Origin: DASYQV01 sp036005125
Lineage (GTDB): Bacteria; Acidobacteriota; Vicinamibacteria; Vicinamibacterales; UBA2999
DNA length: 7,331 bases
Assembly: GCA_036005125.1 (NCBI GenBank)
Contig: DASYQV010000276.1
Span: 1 to 7,331 of the forward strand
Direction of reading: 5' to 3'
A model generated the notes under the pieces. It saw only the letters and a list, made by a program, of their open reading frames with translations, was not told the origin of the DNA and searched no databases. Numbering within the stretch: position 1 is the stretch's first letter; each line of letters begins with the position of its first letter. A program made the position numbers and the translations under genes. Shown here in pieces: positions 1-7,200 of the stretch.

Positions 1-541
1 GGTGAATGGCGAGCTCGTGGGTGTCCCACGGTCCGCCCGGAACGCGGTCGCGCCATGTGCGGCCGCCATCGATCGTGGACACGAGCGCGCCCGCCTCGAT
101 CGCAACCCAGAGTCGTCCCGGCTCGAGCGGGTGGCACGCGATCCAGCGAACGTGATGAGTGTCCGGTCTTGGCGGAAAGGACCATTCCGACGACGAGGAC
201 AGCGTCTCCAACGTGGTGGTCTGCTCCCACGTGATCCCACCGTCGCCGGAGCGCCACACTTCGCTTGGCTCGGTGCCCACCCAGATCACGTCGCGCTCCA
301 CGGGGCTCGCGTTGATGGCCATAATCAGCCGGCCCGCGAGGCCGACCACGTGCCACGATGTTCCGCCATCGTCGCTCCTGAACACGCCGCCGCGGTGCGT
401 GCCACACCACGCGCGCCCGTGAACGATCGGGTCCGCTGCCAGACACGTGGGACGATCGCTGATCCCGTGCGCCGGGGCGGACGTGCCTCGCTCAATGTCA
501 GCGACGACTACCTCATGATCGGTGGCGACCAGTATCGGCAT
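1..541 (-). CDS. BNR-repeat beta-propeller protein (sialidase-like fold), C-terminus beyond the window
   Basis: The visible 180 residues start at ATG 541, just after an in-frame stop, and run off the left edge without a stop. Three Asp-box (BNR) motifs of the form S-x-D-x-G-x-T-W are visible: SDDGGTSW (56-63), SGDGGITW (98-105) and STIDGGRTW (155-163). Each closes a beta-propeller blade. Between them lie repeated phrases such as WCGTHRGGVFRS and WVGTEPSEVWRS, plus a THHVRWIACHP stretch that I remember from bacterial proteins of roughly 320-350 residues annotated as WD40/YVTN/BNR-like or 'glycosyl hydrolase'. If that length holds, about half is missing. There is no signal peptide, since the N-terminus MPILVATDHE enters the first blade directly, so a cytoplasmic location is likely. 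The sialidase catalytic arginines cannot be judged, and enzymatic activity is doubtful. A GGTGAAGTG sequence just upstream is a weak ribosome site. The fold is well supported; the function is unknown. Confidence 0.85.
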   Translation of the reverse strand, partial: MPILVATDHEVVVADIERGTSAPAHGISDRPTCLAADPIVHGRAWCGTHRGGVFRSDDGGTSWHVVGLAGRLIMAINASPVERDVIWVGTEPSEVWRSGDGGITWEQTTTLETLSSSSEWSFPPRPDTHHVRWIACHPLEPGRLWVAIEAGALVSTIDGGRTWRDRVPGGPWDTHELAIH

Positions 542-644
542 TGATCACTTCACCCATGAATAATTGTCGCACCGGAAGCGGGAGAACACCGAGCTGACAA
601 GAACAGCTGGTCGCCGGCCGCAAGTCGACTAATGTAGCGGAGGC

Positions 645-650
645 GGGAGG
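645..650 (+). promoter_or_regulatory. Shine-Dalgarno of the 91-residue hypothetical protein
   Basis: GGGAGG lies 8 bases before ATG 659. It is one of the two best ribosome-binding matches in the window, and it fixes the start of a small gene that could otherwise be taken for a chance open frame. Confidence 0.75.
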
Positions 651-658
651 TCACCGGG

Positions 659-934
659 ATGGACGACGATCTCGCCGATCTCGATCGAGACGCGCTCGTG
701 GCGGAAGTCAAACGGTTGCGTGCAGGTATTCGGGCCCACCGCGATACTTCGGGTCACGAATTGTGTTGGCACCATCCACAGCTCTGGGGACTGTTGCCCG
801 AGAAGAGCGATCCGCTGCCGAACGTGCCGGCATGGCCTCAGTTCCTGCGCGGCTGCCTCAGGTATCGCGAGTCGCTGGACAAACAACTCCCGCACGCTCC
901 ACGAACAGACCAGGAGTTCGAGGGCCGGGGCTGA
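659..934 (+). CDS. Small conserved hypothetical protein with a CWHHP motif (91 aa)
   Basis: The start is ATG 659, set by a GGGAGG ribosome site 8 bases upstream; the stop is TGA 932-934. The N-terminal third (about 1-28) is a charged, probably helical segment of the type LADLDRDALVAEVKRLRAGI. The core is SGHELCWHHPQLWGLLPE (31-48), and an aromatic/basic helix WPQFLRGCLRYRESL follows at 59-73. From memory, very similar short proteins with the same CWHHP...LLPEK...WPxFLRGC order recur in many bacteria without an assigned function; I cannot run a search to prove it. His33, Cys36, His38 and His39 are close enough to bind a metal, but that is speculation. There is no signal peptide or membrane segment. 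Upstream is the divergent propeller gene; downstream are only pseudogene fragments, so it looks monocistronic. Confidence 0.8.
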   Translation: MDDDLADLDRDALVAEVKRLRAGIRAHRDTSGHELCWHHPQLWGLLPEKSDPLPNVPAWPQFLRGCLRYRESLDKQLPHAPRTDQEFEGRG

Positions 935-1006
935 CGTCGCGTTGCGACAAAGGAAACACGAGCGATGACACCCCTCAGCGACTGACGTGGCCGTCTCACG
1001 CGATGT

Positions 1007-1054
1007 GTCTGTGAGCATGTAGCCGACACCGCGAACGGTATGAATCAACGGAAT
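1007..1054 (-). pseudogene. C-terminal remnant of an OmpR/PhoB-family response regulator
   Basis: Reading the minus strand from 1054 gives IPLIHTVRGVGYMLTD. This is the characteristic last beta-hairpin (wing) of OmpR/PhoB winged-helix regulators, where the consensus is close to L-I-x-T-V-R-G-x-G-Y-x-L. An in-frame TGA lies just before it, at 1058-1060. The preceding sequence contains no receiver domain or recognition helix in any minus frame, so roughly the first 210 residues of such a protein are gone. After the motif the frame runs on, without the usual nearby stop, into the antisense of the neighbouring small gene. It is therefore a scrap of a lost gene. The motif is short but very specific; a chance match is unlikely, though not excluded. 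Confidence 0.6.
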
Positions 1055-1059
1055 CGCTC

Positions 1060-1173
1060 ATGCTTCGTGATATCGGCTTCGTCGTCAAGGACCGCCTCGT
1101 GGCGGATCCGCTCCCCGCGGTGCGTCAGGTGCTGGCCGGAGGTTCGTTCATTTCTCCAACGCTGCCGCGGTGA
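1060..1173 (+). pseudogene. Remnant of a NarL/LuxR-family response regulator (end of receiver domain)
   Basis: The plus strand reads IGFVVKDRLVADPLPAVRQ and then VLAGGSFISPTLPR before TGA 1171-1173. This matches the end of NarL/FixJ-type receiver domains: a G-(Y/F)-(V/L)-x-K-D segment carrying the conserved receiver lysine (codon at 1087), then helix 5 of the type LLPAIRxVLAGGxFVSPxL. The phospho-acceptor part of the receiver (about 95 residues) is missing upstream. The LuxR helix-turn-helix that should follow is missing downstream, because the frame stops 2 bases before the convergent glucoamylase stop. No start codon with a ribosome site fits, and the ATG at 1060 lies outside the homologous part. 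This is a fragment truncated at both ends. It faces the OmpR-type scrap, with about 15 bases between the recognisable parts. Confidence 0.65.
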
Positions 1174-1175
1174 GG

Positions 1176-3602
1176 CTACGCAGGCCTGGCCACCACCGCC
1201 GAATAGTCGCGCTGTTCCCACCGATTCGCGTCCGGCCAGTAAAACGTGAAGACGACGGTGGTGCCGATCGGCAGCGTGTCTGTCGGCAGCTCCGTCACGT
1301 GGATTCCAAGCCCCGTGTCGCGCGATGGTGTATCGGTCGTTGTCGTCCAGCCGTCGAAACTCCAGTGCAGCCTCGCGGGGGCGAGCGTTTCCACGCGCAG
1401 ACGCCGGCCTTCGGGAACCGCGCGGAGCTTGTGGCTGAAACGCCAGCAGGCGCGCGGCGATCGCCGCCGCTCGATGGCATACCGCTGCCGGGTCTGTGGA
1501 GGCATGTCGAACACGCACCCGTCACGCAGCGACCGGTGCAGCTTCAAATGCTCCGCGTGTGCCCAGACGAGCGGCACCGCGCCGCCGGACGGGCCGCCGA
1601 AGCGGAGCTCGCGCGCGGGTACGTCGGCCACGTCCCAGACCTGCTCCGGAATGAGGCCGGACTTCCCCCCGAACGCTTCAAGGGTCCGCAGGAGCTCGGT
1701 CGCCCGGTCGATGTGCCCGGCCGCGATCTCGTAGTGGGCGCGTTCGCCGGTGAGAAGCGGCCATGGCCGCCCGATGCCGCTGCCGTCGAAGGCCGAGCCG
1801 TCCGCGCGCTCTCCGTAACGGTCCCCGTTGTAGCGGCGCCACGCCCGCCCGAGGGGCGTCTCCACCTTGAGCAGCGCGTCGATCGCGCGGATCGTGTTCA
1901 GGATGCGCGGGTCGTCGGGCTCGCGCAGCCCGAATCGCACCAGCGCCAGCGCGTCCGAACTGATGATCTGGTACGCAGGCTCGTCGACCTGCGGCCAGGG
2001 CCGGTTCTTGATGGGGACGAATCCGCCGTGCGGCGACGCCGCGTCCGCTGTTTCCGGCGGGGCGATGCGGACGTAATACCCCTCAACGCCGATCTCGCGA
2101 GCCAGGGCGGTGCCCGTCACGTACAGCGAGTCCTCGATCATGTCGTTCCACGCGTCGGCGGTTTCGCGCAGATAGGCGGCCACGAACGGTTCGGCGCACA
2201 GGTCGGCGAAATCAGCGGCAACGAGCAGCGCCGCAATCTCCGCGGCCACCGTGAACGGCGCGAATCCGGGCTCCTCCTCCCACCGGTCCTGCGGCGTGAC
2301 CGGGCCTTGAGTGACGATGTAGCTGGCGGCCGCTCGCACCATCGGCCAGTACGCACATAACCTATCGGTGGGAACTCCCTCCCGGTGGAGCAGGTCGAGC
2401 AGCAGGATGGGCAACGCGGTTTCGTCGAGCTGGATGCCGTGCCAGTACGGCTCACCGTCGACCCACATGTTCTGCGGCCACGATCCGTTGGCGTCCTGCG
2501 TGACCCGCAGGTAGTCGAGGACACGCACTGCATCGTCCCGGGCGCCGGCGGCGAGCAATCCGCCCGCGGCCTCGACGAGATCGCGCGGCCACACGAGATG
2601 ATATCCGCCGAGATCCGCGTCGCTCTTTTCGGCGCCCCAGGGGATCGACAAGCTCGCGATGATCGCGCCCGGCAGCCGCTTCTCCTCATGACACCGCAGG
2701 ACCGAGGCGCTGACGCGCACGCGCGGCTCGTATGCGTGTCCGAATCCCGGCTCCCTCTTGACGCGGTTCAGCCACTCGCGCCATTCGTGAACGTACGCGT
2801 CACGACACGCGGCGAACCCGGCAAAGAGGCTTGCGCGGGCGCGGTGACCCGCCTCGGTCGGAGAAGCCCCGAACCCGAGCGCGACGACGAACGAGCCGCC
2901 GCACGCCGTCAGATCGACCTCTCCTGTCAACGCGACATTGCCGTCCTCGGCACGGGCGTAACGCGAGACGAGCTGCCGATGCTGCTGCAGCTCCTGCCAG
3001 CCGTCGGAAGCGCCGACGAACCCGACTGACATACCTGACCAAGCGGGGGCACACGCGAGCGCCAGCGATGTGGCGTTCCGCTGGGCGAACAGCATCGGTA
3101 CGCCCTTGTAGTCACCGACAAACGCGGTGTTTCCGGCGCCATGGTTGGCCAGGTGCGGCGCCGCCAGGGCGTATACGTGGTAAACAGCCAGCGCTCCCAT
3201 CAGCGGGACGAAGCGCACCTGTGCCAGGACGACGTCTCTTGCCGGATCGGTGAGGATCTCCTTCTCGATACGGTACCGGCCCGAGCGACAGGTGTTCAGC
3301 GTGCGGAACGCGGGAACCCCCGGGGCGATCCACGTCGTGTCGGTTGTCGTGTCGCGCTTTTCTTCCGAGAAGAATGTTCGGCCGTCGGTGATGATCAACC
3401 CGAGGTCACGCAGACACGCCTGGTCCGCCCGCGGATAGTAGACCTCGTTGAGAATGCCGTGACTCAGCGTAAACCACACGCGGCTGCCCGGCCCGAGTGA
3501 CGTGCCGAGTCCGGACTTGACGCTGCTCGTCCAACGCGGAGCAATGCCTGGCGAGCCTGGTGCCAGACCCGTGAGCGCGGTCGCCTGCGGCGCGTCCGTC
3601 AT
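1176..3602 (-). CDS. GH15 glucoamylase / glucan 1,4-alpha-glucosidase (glucodextranase type)
   Basis: This 808-residue protein releases beta-D-glucose from the non-reducing ends of alpha-glucans by inverting hydrolysis. Residues about 15-285 form the N-terminal beta-sandwich typical of bacterial GH15, with VWFTLSHGILNEVYYPRADQ at 42-61. The (alpha/alpha)6 catalytic barrel covers about 295-690. It carries substrate-site HLVWPRDL (335-342), QNMWVDGEPYWHG (377-389), the general-acid motif DRWEEEPGF (439-447; E442 by analogy with Aspergillus E179) and the general-base motif GLIPEQVWD (649-657; E653, analogous to E400). A beta-rich C-terminal region (about 700-808) follows. The length is normal and the frame is unbroken. 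There is no signal peptide, so the enzyme should be cytoplasmic and act on glycogen or imported dextrins. ATG 3602 lies about 13 residues before the conserved APRWTSSVKSG block and has no Shine-Dalgarno; it overlaps a TGA as ATGA, suggesting coupling to an upstream frame. Trehalase or isomaltodextranase activity within GH15 cannot be excluded. Confidence 0.93.
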   Translation of the reverse strand: MTDAPQATALTGLAPGSPGIAPRWTSSVKSGLGTSLGPGSRVWFTLSHGILNEVYYPRADQACLRDLGLIITDGRTFFSEEKRDTTTDTTWIAPGVPAFRTLNTCRSGRYRIEKEILTDPARDVVLAQVRFVPLMGALAVYHVYALAAPHLANHGAGNTAFVGDYKGVPMLFAQRNATSLALACAPAWSGMSVGFVGASDGWQELQQHRQLVSRYARAEDGNVALTGEVDLTACGGSFVVALGFGASPTEAGHRARASLFAGFAACRDAYVHEWREWLNRVKREPGFGHAYEPRVRVSASVLRCHEEKRLPGAIIASLSIPWGAEKSDADLGGYHLVWPRDLVEAAGGLLAAGARDDAVRVLDYLRVTQDANGSWPQNMWVDGEPYWHGIQLDETALPILLLDLLHREGVPTDRLCAYWPMVRAAASYIVTQGPVTPQDRWEEEPGFAPFTVAAEIAALLVAADFADLCAEPFVAAYLRETADAWNDMIEDSLYVTGTALAREIGVEGYYVRIAPPETADAASPHGGFVPIKNRPWPQVDEPAYQIISSDALALVRFGLREPDDPRILNTIRAIDALLKVETPLGRAWRRYNGDRYGERADGSAFDGSGIGRPWPLLTGERAHYEIAAGHIDRATELLRTLEAFGGKSGLIPEQVWDVADVPARELRFGGPSGGAVPLVWAHAEHLKLHRSLRDGCVFDMPPQTRQRYAIERRRSPRACWRFSHKLRAVPEGRRLRVETLAPARLHWSFDGWTTTTDTPSRDTGLGIHVTELPTDTLPIGTTVVFTFYWPDANRWEQRDYSAVVARPA

Positions 3603-3714
3603 TCGAGTCTATGGAACAACCGTCCCGGCGGCGGTATCCGCGATGTCCCCAGGCAACTTGTTCCTGACCGGCTGGCCATCGGTCGCGGCCGACCGCTCCT
3701 GGCGCCCGCACATC
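3603..3714. other. Gap between glucoamylase start and lipoprotein remnant
   Basis: I recognise no gene here. On the minus strand the frame that carries the DUF4136-like residues stays open through this stretch and ends in the TGA (3599-3601) that overlaps the glucoamylase ATG. The peptide it would encode is rich in R, S, G and P, and its third-base G/C bias weakens. I see no terminator hairpin and no convincing sigma-70 promoter for the glucoamylase, so any promoter probably lies further upstream. Confidence 0.4.
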
Positions 3715-4013
3715 GCTCGCTGGCGGAAACTTCTCGTGAGTGTCGGGCAGCGCTCGCCGTATGCACCACGACGACAGCTTCCGCATCCTGCGGTGCCGTG
3801 TCGGCCAGACCCTTTTCGGCAAGTGCCATCACGATGTCGGAGTCCAGCTGGCCGTCCATTGCGGGATTGCCGGAGGTCTGTCGGTCGAGGATGAAGTATG
3901 TCACGTAGCCGGACGCGTCGGACCGAACGGGTCAATCGACCGGGCCGGACACGGTCCGCGCAGCCGATCATCGATTCTGCCGCAATGCCAGCGATCGTAC
4001 GTTCTGCAGGCAC
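3715..4013 (-). pseudogene. Probable decayed DUF4136-type lipoprotein
   Basis: GTG 4013 follows a strong AAGGAGG. It opens VPAERTIAGIAAESMIGC, a short hydrophobic stretch ending in a lipobox-like MIGC (Cys codon 3960-3962), as in a lipoprotein signal. That frame then loses sense. Another minus frame, blocked by TGA 3932-3934, gives SDASGYVTYFILDRQ, then GNPAMDGQLDSDIVMALAEK, then GLADTAPQDAEAVVVVHTAS (down to about 3752). The order GY-x-T-(Y/F), NPxxDxxLxxDIxxALxxKG, then a V-V-V-H strand is what I know from the start of DUF4136 proteins. The second half of that domain is missing. A third frame gives THEKFPPAS near 3715-3741, resembling the usual C-terminal FPP end. I infer an envelope lipoprotein gene broken by at least one frameshift, one stop and an internal deletion. 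The DUF4136 assignment is from memory and moderate. Confidence 0.5.
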
Positions 4014-4018
4014 GTCTC

Positions 4019-4025
4019 CCTCCTT
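4019..4025 (-). promoter_or_regulatory. Shine-Dalgarno before the lipoprotein pseudogene
   Basis: AAGGAGG is read on the minus strand, 5 bases before GTG 4013. It is a near-perfect anti-16S match placed just before a lipoprotein-like signal sequence, which supports a real gene having once started here. Confidence 0.5.
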
Positions 4026-4030
4026 GTCGC

Positions 4031-4214
4031 TCACCAGGGGCGCGAGGCCTCATCGCTCAGGACAGCATCGGGTTCTGACACGAACTCGCCGATCGTCACG
4101 CCCAGAGTGATGCGCGCGAAACCGCGCGATCCGCGGAGGCGGCGTACTGTGGGTATCGAGCAGGCACATCAATCTACGGATCTGAGCGTCCAGTTCCCGC
4201 AGCCGCTGAGACAC
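4031..4214 (-). pseudogene. Coding-like minus-strand fragments of unknown identity, frameshifted
   Basis: Two minus-strand pieces in different frames look like coding sequence. From GTG 4214 comes VSQRLRELDAQIRRLMCLLD, a heptad-like charged helix. After a change of frame, 4114-4031 reads RITLGVTIGEFV and SEPDAVLSDEASRPW followed by TGA 4031-4033, with high G/C at third positions. That TGA overlaps a GTG at 4034 (GTGA) leading into the lipoprotein remnant, so the two may once have been consecutive genes of one operon. I recognise neither piece. They overlap the open upstream part of the sensor kinase frame on the other strand, and both could be chance. Confidence 0.25.
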
Positions 4215-4237
4215 CGTCCGCCGCTGTTCAGCCTCGT

Positions 4238-7200
4238 TTGACTCACCCGCCCGATTCTCAGAGGATCTACCGCACGGCAGACACAGCTGACACGTTCGAT
4301 CCCCGGCGCTTTGCACTCCTAGAGCAGATCGCTCGCGGCGATGCGCTGCCCGAGCTGCTCGCAGCCGTCGTGCGGTTCATCGAGGAGCGGGCGCCCGCGA
4401 TGCTCGGCTCGATCGTGTTGATCGAAGACGGCTGCATCCGCGCCGCGATGGGAGACCGCCTCCCGGCGGCCTATCGCGATGCGCTCGTGGGGCTGCCAAT
4501 CGGACCGAGCGCAGGCTCGTGCGGGACGGCCGCCTTCCGCGGCCAGCGTGTCGTCGTCGAGGACATCGATACCGACGACCTCTGGGCGGACTACCGGGAT
4601 CTCGTGCGCCCGTACGGCCTGCGGGCGTGCTGGTCCAACCCCATCCACCTGCCGGAGTCCGGGGTCGTTGGTACGTTCGCCATGTACTACTCCGAGCGGC
4701 GGTCGCCGACGGACGCGGAGATCCGGTTGATCGACGAGGCGACCTGTCTGGCGGCAGTGGCGATCCGGCGCGACCGCGCGAGCCGATCGCTGCGCGAGAG
4801 CGAAGCCCGCGCCCGCCAGCTGGCGCGCCTCTACGCGGTCTCGAGCGGCGTCAACGAAGCGATCGTCCGGACGCGCGACCCTGCCGCACTCTTCGACACC
4901 GCCTGCCGTTTGGTGGTCGATCACGGATTCGCTCGATTGGCGTGGATCGGCATCCGTGAGGAATCCGGCCTTTTGCGGCCGGTCGCGCGGGCCGGTGTCG
5001 ACATGGGCTATGTGGATGGGATCGTGCTTGACCTCAACGACGCGCAGACGAACCGCGGCCCCTCAGAGCGGGCGTTTCATACGGGGGCGTTCGCCGCCAC
5101 CAACGACATCGAGGCCGATCCCGACTTCTTCTGGAAGGAGGAGGCGCTCGAGCGCGGTCTGCGCTCGTGCGGGGCGTTTCCGATCGCGCCGGGCGGCCGC
5201 CCCACGGGTGTTTTCGCGGTGTACGCGGAACAGCGCGGCTGCTTCGGCGACGAGGAGCTGCGCGTGCTGACGGCACTCGCGGCAGATATTTCGTTCGCGC
5301 TCGAGTCGATCGCGGGCGAGGACGAGCGCCGCCGGCTGCAGCGCACTCTCGAAGCCAGCGAGGCCCGACTGCGCGCCGTGATCGAGCACACACCGAACGT
5401 GGCCATCCAGTGGTACGACAGCCGGGCTCGCGTCCTTTTCTCCAACCGGGCCTCGCGTCGCATGTTCGGATGGACCGAGGGATGCGAACTCGGCAAGACG
5501 CTCGACCAGCTCAACTTCCCGCCAGGCGAGGCGGTGCGCTTTGCCGAGGCGGTGGCCCTCGTGCGGGAGACCGGCCGGCCCGCGGGGCCGATAGAGTTCC
5601 GCTTTGGCCATCCGGTCGGCGGCGAGGGCGTGCTGCTCTCGACGATTTTCGAGATCCCACTGGCCGGCGAAGAGTTCTGCTGCGCCCGCATGGACGTCGA
5701 CCTCACCGAGCACCGGCGCCTCGAAGAAGCGGCCCGCATCGAGGAGAAGCGGCGCGCACTGGTTTATGGCATGGTCGCCGACGTCATCTTCTACCTCGGC
5801 GTGGAGGACGGTCCACGCTATCGCTTTCTGTCGGTCAACGAGGCGTTCCTCAGCGCGACGGGTCTCGTCGAATCTCAGGTGGTCGGCCGGCTCGTGGACG
5901 AAGTGATCCCTCCGCCGGCGCTGCCCTTGGTGCTGGCCCACTACGACGAGGCGATCCGCGCGGGGAAGCCAGTCAGATGGGAAGAGGAGTCGCGCTACCC
6001 GTCGGGCACGAAGCGAGGCGAGGTCACGGTCGTGCCGGTCGTCGATCAGACGGGTCGCTGCTGGCGTCTGGTGGGGACCGTTCACGATGTGACCGAGCGC
6101 GTGGCCGCGGAAGAGGAGCGGCGTCGCTTGGAAGTGCAGCTCCAGCAGGCGCAGCGCCTGCAGGCGCTCGGCACGCTCGCAGGCGGCATCGCCCACGACT
6201 TCAACAATCTTCTCACCGCCATCCGCGGCTACGCCGATGTGGCGCTGGAGGGCAACGCCAACACGGCATCGGTCAGTCGAAGTGTTCAGGAGATCAGCCG
6301 AACCGTGCAGCGGGCGTCGGATCTGGTGCGCCGGCTCCTGCTCTTCGGCCGAGGTGAGGAGCCCCGGCTCCGTACGGTGCCGGTGCCGCCGCTCATTCAC
6401 GAGGCGGTCATGCTGGTGCGCGCGGCCCTGAAGGCGCCGGTGGAGATACGCACTGCGATCGCCGAGGATACGTGGCCGGTCCTCGGGGATCCGACGCAGA
6501 TGCATCAGGCGCTGATGAACCTCGTCACCAACGCGGCGCAGGCAATTGGCGACGCCGGCGGCGCCATCGAGGTCTCCTGCGAAAACGTGACCCTGACAGG
6601 CAGCGACCGCTCCCATCCGGCACTCGCCGCGGGCCGATACCTGCGGATCGGCGTGCGCGACAGCGGCCGTGGGATGGACGAGGCGACGATTTCCCGCGTG
6701 TTCGAGCCCTTCTTCACGACGAAGCCGCCGCATGAGGGCACGGGGCTCGGTTTGTCCGTGGTCCACGGCATCATGAAGAACCACCGCGGTGCCGTGACCG
6801 CGGAGAGTGCACCAGGCGTGGGCACGACTTTTCACTTGTTCTTCCCGGCCGCCGATTGTGAGGCGCCCCCGCCGACGCCCCCGCGCGCGGAATCGTCCCG
6901 GGGAGATGGCGCGCGCATCCTCTTCGTCGACGACGACGAGGAGCTCGTGTACTTGGCCTGCCACACGCTCACGCGGCTCGGCTGCCGCGTCAGTGGTCAC
7001 GGCGATGCAACTGAGGCCTTGGGCGTGTTCAGCGCGTCTCCGGACGCCTTCGACGTCGTTGTCACCGACACGTCGATGGCCGGGATGTCTGGTCCCGAGC
7101 TGATCCGCGCAGTTCGGGCGATTCGACCGGAGGTGCCGGTTGTGCTGGTGTCTGGCTATCTGCGAGACGAGGATGTGGAGACGACCCGCAGGCTCGGTTT

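Noticed and set aside
2..544. Plus-strand open frame at the left edge
   Set aside because: The opposite strand carries three Asp-box repeats in a consistent frame; the plus-strand peptide is an arginine- and alanine-rich shadow.
542..658. Promoters in the divergent gap, for example the AT-rich patch near 554-567 (minus direction) or TAATGT at 630-635 (plus direction)
   Set aside because: The -35 matches at proper spacing (TGTTCT, TGGTCG) are poor, so I cannot support a specific promoter, although one is expected in each direction.
1060..1110. Minus-strand peptide VLDDEADITKHE, resembling the N-terminal VDDE motif of a response regulator
   Set aside because: It is exactly antisense to the NarL-type fragment (GFVVKDRL) on the plus strand, has no receiver continuation, and stops before the OmpR-like wing. 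I treat it as chance.
1090..1175. Transcription terminator after the convergent glucoamylase and regulator remnant
   Set aside because: GC-rich inverted bits such as CCGCGG occur, but there is no stable stem followed by a T run on either strand.
1170..2360. Long plus-strand open frame of 396 codons opposite the glucoamylase
   Set aside because: It is antisense to a clear GH15 enzyme; the peptide is R/P/G-rich with no domain. GC-rich coding sequence commonly gives such shadows.
3599..3904. An intact 101-residue gene on the minus strand, coupled by ATGA to the glucoamylase
   Set aside because: The first 50 residues fit the inside of a DUF4136 domain, not a start, and GTG 3904 has no ribosome site. 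The second half is low-quality sequence rich in R, S, G and P. A pseudogene explains it better.
5063..7000. Long minus-strand open frame of 645 codons opposite the sensor kinase
   Set aside because: It is an antisense shadow of the kinase, with no recognisable motif and no plausible start context.
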